This document shows, one piece after another, positions 60,932-64,000 of a stretch of DNA of 64,000 nucleotides (position 1 is the first letter of the stretch; each line of letters starts with the position of its first letter). Source of the DNA: Micromonospora alfalfae (lineage in GTDB: Bacteria > Actinomycetota > Actinomycetes > Mycobacteriales > Micromonosporaceae); assembly GCF_022230925.1 (NCBI RefSeq), contig NZ_JAKKFH010000012.1, positions 124,001 to 188,000 of the forward strand, read 5' to 3'. The position numbers were made by a program, and so were the translations under genes. The notes below the pieces were generated by a model. The model saw only the letters and a list, made by a program, of their open reading frames with translations. It ran no database searches and was not told the DNA's origin.

Positions 60932-61423
60932 CTACTTGAGGATGAGCCGGTTCGTCTGCTCGAAGACGTCCAGGTCGGCAAGGGTCTCGATGACCGAGGT
61001 GGAGAGTGGGGCGGGAAACCGGTCGCGGGCGAAGAAGCCGGCGTCGGTGGTCTCGTCGGTGACCCGGGCCAACTGCCCGTCCCACTCCTCCACCTTGAAC
61101 GCCGTCGTGAACACCTGGTACGTGTGGCCGTACATGTTGGTGCTCGTCCGGTCCGGCCCGGTGTAGAGCGCGAACGCGCAGACCCGCAGCGCGCGCAGCC
61201 CGGTCTCCTCGCGGACCTCGCGTACCGCGCAGTCGGCGATCGACTCGCCCAGCTCCATCGCGCCGGCCGGCATGGCCCACTGGCCGTTGTCCGAGCGTTT
61301 GATCAGCAGAATGCGTCCGGCGTCGTCGTTGACCACGGCACGGGCGCCGACGAACATCAGCGTCCGGTCCCCGGCGAGCGCGCGCAACTGCCCCACGTAT
61401 GAGTCGGCCCAGGAGATGCTCAC
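60932..61423 (-). CDS. Nudix hydrolase
   Basis: Protein of 163 residues from GTG 61423 (TTG 61432 would add three residues). The Nudix box is clear: GAMELGESIADCAVREVREE followed by TGL, matching Gx5Ex7REUxEExGU. Upstream are RAVVNDDAGRILLIKRSDNG and the WAMPAG strand. The family hydrolyses nucleoside diphosphate derivatives; the substrate is not determined. Its stop lies 15 bases from the convergent aldo/keto reductase stop. Confidence 0.92.
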   Translation of the reverse strand: MSISWADSYVGQLRALAGDRTLMFVGARAVVNDDAGRILLIKRSDNGQWAMPAGAMELGESIADCAVREVREETGLRALRVCAFALYTGPDRTSTNMYGHTYQVFTTAFKVEEWDGQLARVTDETTDAGFFARDRFPAPLSTSVIETLADLDVFEQTNRLILK

Positions 61424-61479
61424 CTGCGACAACTTACGGGGGTTCCCAACGTGTGACCGCCGACACTAGCTTGTTACCC

Positions 61480-63129
61480 ATGCGTAGCACGATGATGGAC
61501 GCCCCTCTGCAGATCTCCCGGATCCTCGACCACGGTGCGCTGGTGCACGGCACGGCCGAGGTGGTCACCTGGACGGGTGCCGAACCCCGCCGGATGACGT
61601 ACGCCGAGGTGGGCCGGACCGCCGCCCGGCTGGCGCACGGGCTGCGCGACGAGTGCGGGGTGACCGGCGACGAGCGGGTCGCGACCTTCATGTGGAACAA
61701 CAACGAGCACCTGGTCGCCTACTTCGCGGTGCCGAGCATGGGCGCGGTGCTGCACACGCTGAACATCCGGCTCTTTCCCGACCAGGTCGTCTACATCGCC
61801 AACCACGCCGAGGACCGGGTGGTCCTCGTCGACAGCACGCTCATCCCGTTGCTGGCCCGGGTGATCGGTGAGCTGACCACTGTGCGGCACGTCGTGGTGG
61901 TCGGCGGCGGCGACCCGGCTCCGCTGGTGGCGGCGGCCGGCGACCGGATCACCGTTCACCACTGGGACGCGTTGCTCGCCGACCGGCCCGAGGTGTACGA
62001 CTGGCCCGAGGTGGACGAGCGCGACGCCGCCGCGCTCTGCTACACCTCGGGCACCACAGGCAACCCGAAGGGTGTGGCCTACTCGCACCGGTCGATCTAC
62101 CTGCACTCGTTGCAGGTCTGCATGCCGGAGGGGTTCGGCCTCGGCCCGACCGACCGCGAGTTGGCCATCGTGCCGATGTTCCACGCCATGTCCTGGGGCC
62201 TGCCCTACGCGGCCTTCCTCTCCGGCGCGTCGCTGATCATGCCGGACCGGTTCCTCCAGGCCGCGCCGATCGCCGAGATGATCGCCGCCGAGCGGCCCAC
62301 CCTGGCCGGCGCGGTGCCGACCATCTGGACCGACCTGCTGGCCTACCTGGACACCCACGACGTGGACACCTCCTCGCTCGGTGAGGTGATCGTCGGCGGT
62401 TCGGCGTGCCCGCCGGCGCTGATGCACGCGTTCGACGAGCGGCACGGAATCGACGTCATCCACGCCTGGGGGATGACCGAGATGTCCCCGCTGGGGTCGG
62501 TCTCACGTCCACCCGCCGGTGCGACCGGTGAGCAGGCGTGGCGTTACCGCTACACCCAGGGGAGGGTGCCGGCGGGCGTGCAGGCGCGGATCGTCGGCCC
62601 GTCGGGTGACCCGATGCCCACCGACGGCACGGCAGTGGGCGAGCTGGAGGTCCGAGGGCCGTGGGTGACCGCCCGGTACGTCGGTGACGACGCCCCGGAC
62701 GAGGAGAAGTTCCGCGACGGCTGGCTGCGCACCGGCGACGTGGGCACCCTCTCGCCGGACGGGTACATCAACCTGACCGACCGCGCCAAGGACGTGATCA
62801 AGTCCGGTGGTGAGTGGATTTCGTCGGTGGAGTTGGAGAACGCGCTGATGGCCCACCCGGCGGTGCTGGAGGCGTGCGTGGTGGGGGTCCCGGACGAGCG
62901 GTGGGACGAACGTCCGCTGGCCACTGTGGTGCTCCGGGAGGGCGCTTCGGTGACCGCCGAGGAGTTGCGGGACTTCCTGGCCGGGTCGGTGGCGCGCTGG
63001 CAGTTGCCCGAGCGTTGGGCGTTCATCGACACGGTGCCGAAGACGAGTGTCGGCAAGTTCGACAAGAAGGTCGTCCGTTCGCGGTACGCCGAGGGCGAGC
63101 TGAGTGTCCGGGAGCTGACAGCCCCGTAA
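61480..63129 (+). CDS. fatty acyl-CoA/AMP ligase
   Basis: Acyl-CoA synthetase of 549 residues from ATG 61480; ATG 61492 is possible. No Shine-Dalgarno sequence is seen, and the transcript may have a short leader. Adenylation motif YTSGTTGNPKG is at 188-198, then HAWGMTEMSPLGS, GWLRTGDVGTLSPDGYINLT and DRAKDVIKSGGEWISSVELE. The C-terminal TSVGKFDKKVVR holds the catalytic Lys. It activates a medium- or long-chain fatty acid to its CoA ester. A strong terminator follows. Confidence 0.93.
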   Translation: MRSTMMDAPLQISRILDHGALVHGTAEVVTWTGAEPRRMTYAEVGRTAARLAHGLRDECGVTGDERVATFMWNNNEHLVAYFAVPSMGAVLHTLNIRLFPDQVVYIANHAEDRVVLVDSTLIPLLARVIGELTTVRHVVVVGGGDPAPLVAAAGDRITVHHWDALLADRPEVYDWPEVDERDAAALCYTSGTTGNPKGVAYSHRSIYLHSLQVCMPEGFGLGPTDRELAIVPMFHAMSWGLPYAAFLSGASLIMPDRFLQAAPIAEMIAAERPTLAGAVPTIWTDLLAYLDTHDVDTSSLGEVIVGGSACPPALMHAFDERHGIDVIHAWGMTEMSPLGSVSRPPAGATGEQAWRYRYTQGRVPAGVQARIVGPSGDPMPTDGTAVGELEVRGPWVTARYVGDDAPDEEKFRDGWLRTGDVGTLSPDGYINLTDRAKDVIKSGGEWISSVELENALMAHPAVLEACVVGVPDERWDERPLATVVLREGASVTAEELRDFLAGSVARWQLPERWAFIDTVPKTSVGKFDKKVVRSRYAEGELSVRELTAP

Positions 63130-63186
63130 CGTTTTCCCCGGCACTGTCGCCTGTTAAGGCGGGAGTACTCCTGAAACCCTCCCCAG

Positions 63187-63223
63187 GGGCGGCCCCGGCG
63201 TTCGCACCGCGCCGGGGCCGCCC
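63187..63223 (+). terminator. terminator of the acyl-CoA ligase gene
   Basis: Perfect 14-base arms (63187-63200 and 63210-63223) and a 9-base loop, 58 bases past the stop codon. It may also serve the convergent gene ending at 63314. Confidence 0.85.
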
Positions 63224-63313
63224 GCTCCACGCGGGGTGACCCGCACCGTCATTGTTGCGAAAATTGTTCGCTTCTGTCCTGCTGACGGGGAAATCGGGTT
63301 GCCGGCGACCCGA

Positions 63314-64000
63314 TCAGGCGTCGCTGGTGTTGATGAGCACCTTGCCCACCGTCGAGTCCTCCACCGCCTGGTGCGCCGCGGCCGCCTCCGCCAACGGGTA
63401 GTAGTGCAGCGGCAGGCCAGCGTCCGCGCCGACCCGGATGCCACCCTGGCTGGCCGCCGCCGCCACGTCCTTCACGCCCGGCGCCTTGGCCGCCTTCGGC
63501 TCCGTGTAGACCAGGACGAACTGCCAGCGGGCGTTCGGCGCCATCATCGCCCGGATCGGGATGGTCACCTCGTCCCCGCCGTTGTCGGCGTACATGCAGA
63601 CCGCGCCGCCGTGCCGCAGCACCCGGGCGTCGACAGCGGCGTTGCGGGCGGGGGAGACCTCAACGATCGTGTGGACCCCGTCGGGGGCGATCTTGTGGAC
63701 CTCCTCGACCACGTCCTGCTCCCGATAGTTGATCACGAAGGAGGCGCCGGCCGAGGCAGCGAGCTGAGCCTTCTCCGCGCTGCTCACAGTGGCGATCACA
63801 GTGGCGTCGGCCCAGCGGGCGAGCTGGATCGCGGCGTTGCCGACAGCGCCAGCACCGCCCTGCACCAGCACAGTGTGATCCGCCAGCGCCCCGGCCCGCA
63901 GCGTGTCCGGCATGAACTCGCCAGCGGTCAGACAGCGGTGCGCGGTGAGGAACGGGATGCCCAGGGCCGCGCCCAGCTCGAACGGAGCGGCGCCGAGACG
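63314..64000 (-). CDS. NADPH:quinone reductase (zinc-type dehydrogenase family), C-terminal part
   Basis: The 3' portion of a zeta-crystallin-type oxidoreductase; 228 codons are visible and the start lies beyond the right edge. The frame is open to the last base, and the internal ATG 63913 is not the start. Nucleotide-binding loop VLVQGGAGAVGNAAIQLARW is the AxxGxxG type, followed by SAGASFVINYREQDVVEEVH and the C-terminal LHYYPLAEAAAAHQAVEDST with KVLINTSDA. It reduces quinones with NADPH in homologues. Confidence 0.9.
   Translation of the reverse strand, partial: RLGAAPFELGAALGIPFLTAHRCLTAGEFMPDTLRAGALADHTVLVQGGAGAVGNAAIQLARWADATVIATVSSAEKAQLAASAGASFVINYREQDVVEEVHKIAPDGVHTIVEVSPARNAAVDARVLRHGGAVCMYADNGGDEVTIPIRAMMAPNARWQFVLVYTEPKAAKAPGVKDVAAAASQGGIRVGADAGLPLHYYPLAEAAAAHQAVEDSTVGKVLINTSDA

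Overview
The window is a GC-rich actinobacterial chromosome segment, most probably from Micromonospora or a close relative in the Micromonosporaceae. This is inferred from the very high GC content, the frequent GTG starts, and a gene order that matches other actinomycetes: HAD-IB hydrolase / 6C RNA / Ssd-TadABC pilus locus / helicase / BldG / proton pyrophosphatase / topA / MFS-thymidylate kinase / holB. No rRNA and no CRISPR array is present. One tRNA (Thr, anticodon CGT) and one small RNA (6C) are visible.

Layout. 1-10.5 kb: the start of an alpha/beta hydrolase, two tandem secreted M6 (immune inhibitor A-like) metalloproteases, acetyl-CoA synthetase (acs), a Fic-like protein with a degraded active site, and a HAD-IB phosphatase. 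10.7-12.1 kb: the 6C small RNA, whose terminator carries one end of a 1.3-kb degraded integrative element. The element has 40-bp direct repeats, a broken tyrosine recombinase and a zinc-ribbon protein. 12.2-15.1 kb: a serine beta-lactamase-like protein and an ECF sigma factor with a CU044_5270-type partner. 15.3-20.7 kb: a seven-gene Tad/Flp pilus operon. 20.7-25.4 kb: a phosphotransferase with repeats at its 3' end, a LURP-one-related protein, a small protein and the DEAD/DEAH helicase with DUF1998-like C-terminus.

25.5-33.6 kb: bldG and its ATPase-fold partner, hppA (K+-independent type), a lipoprotein, a conserved hypothetical and topA. 33.8-38.7 kb: accessory genes including two gene remnants, an FAD sugar-lactone oxidase, TetR regulators and an alanine-racemase-fold enzyme. 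38.9-45 kb: the MFS-tmk fusion, holB, an EbfC/YbaB-like protein with two type VII secretion (WXG)-like small proteins, and ricT. 45-49 kb: a metallophosphoesterase, tRNA-Thr, and a second small island (1.9 kb) bounded by a duplication of the tRNA 3' half, carrying an ATP-grasp enzyme and a DUF6000-like protein but no integrase. 49-64 kb: housekeeping and accessory metabolism, including methyltransferase, VOC, DUF4240, PPOX, DUF2231 and Hsp20 genes, a GT9/GT2/HldE heptose-type group, DJ-1/PfpI, a DHA2 efflux pump, TetR/aldo-keto reductase, Nudix, a fatty acyl-CoA ligase and a truncated quinone reductase.

The most unusual signals are: (1) two small degraded integrative elements in RNA genes, sharing a 77-bp module upstream of their minus-strand cargo genes, one of them using the 6C RNA terminator as its attachment site; (2) a dispersed family of long hairpins whose arms begin G(T/C)(T/C)GATCATG and recur almost unchanged in four intergenic gaps, with further long hairpins of other sequence elsewhere; (3) a Fic-like pseudo-enzyme that kept its inhibitory motif while losing its catalytic motif; (4) a short array of 20-21-bp repeats built from the 3' end of a kinase-like gene, including its stop codon.
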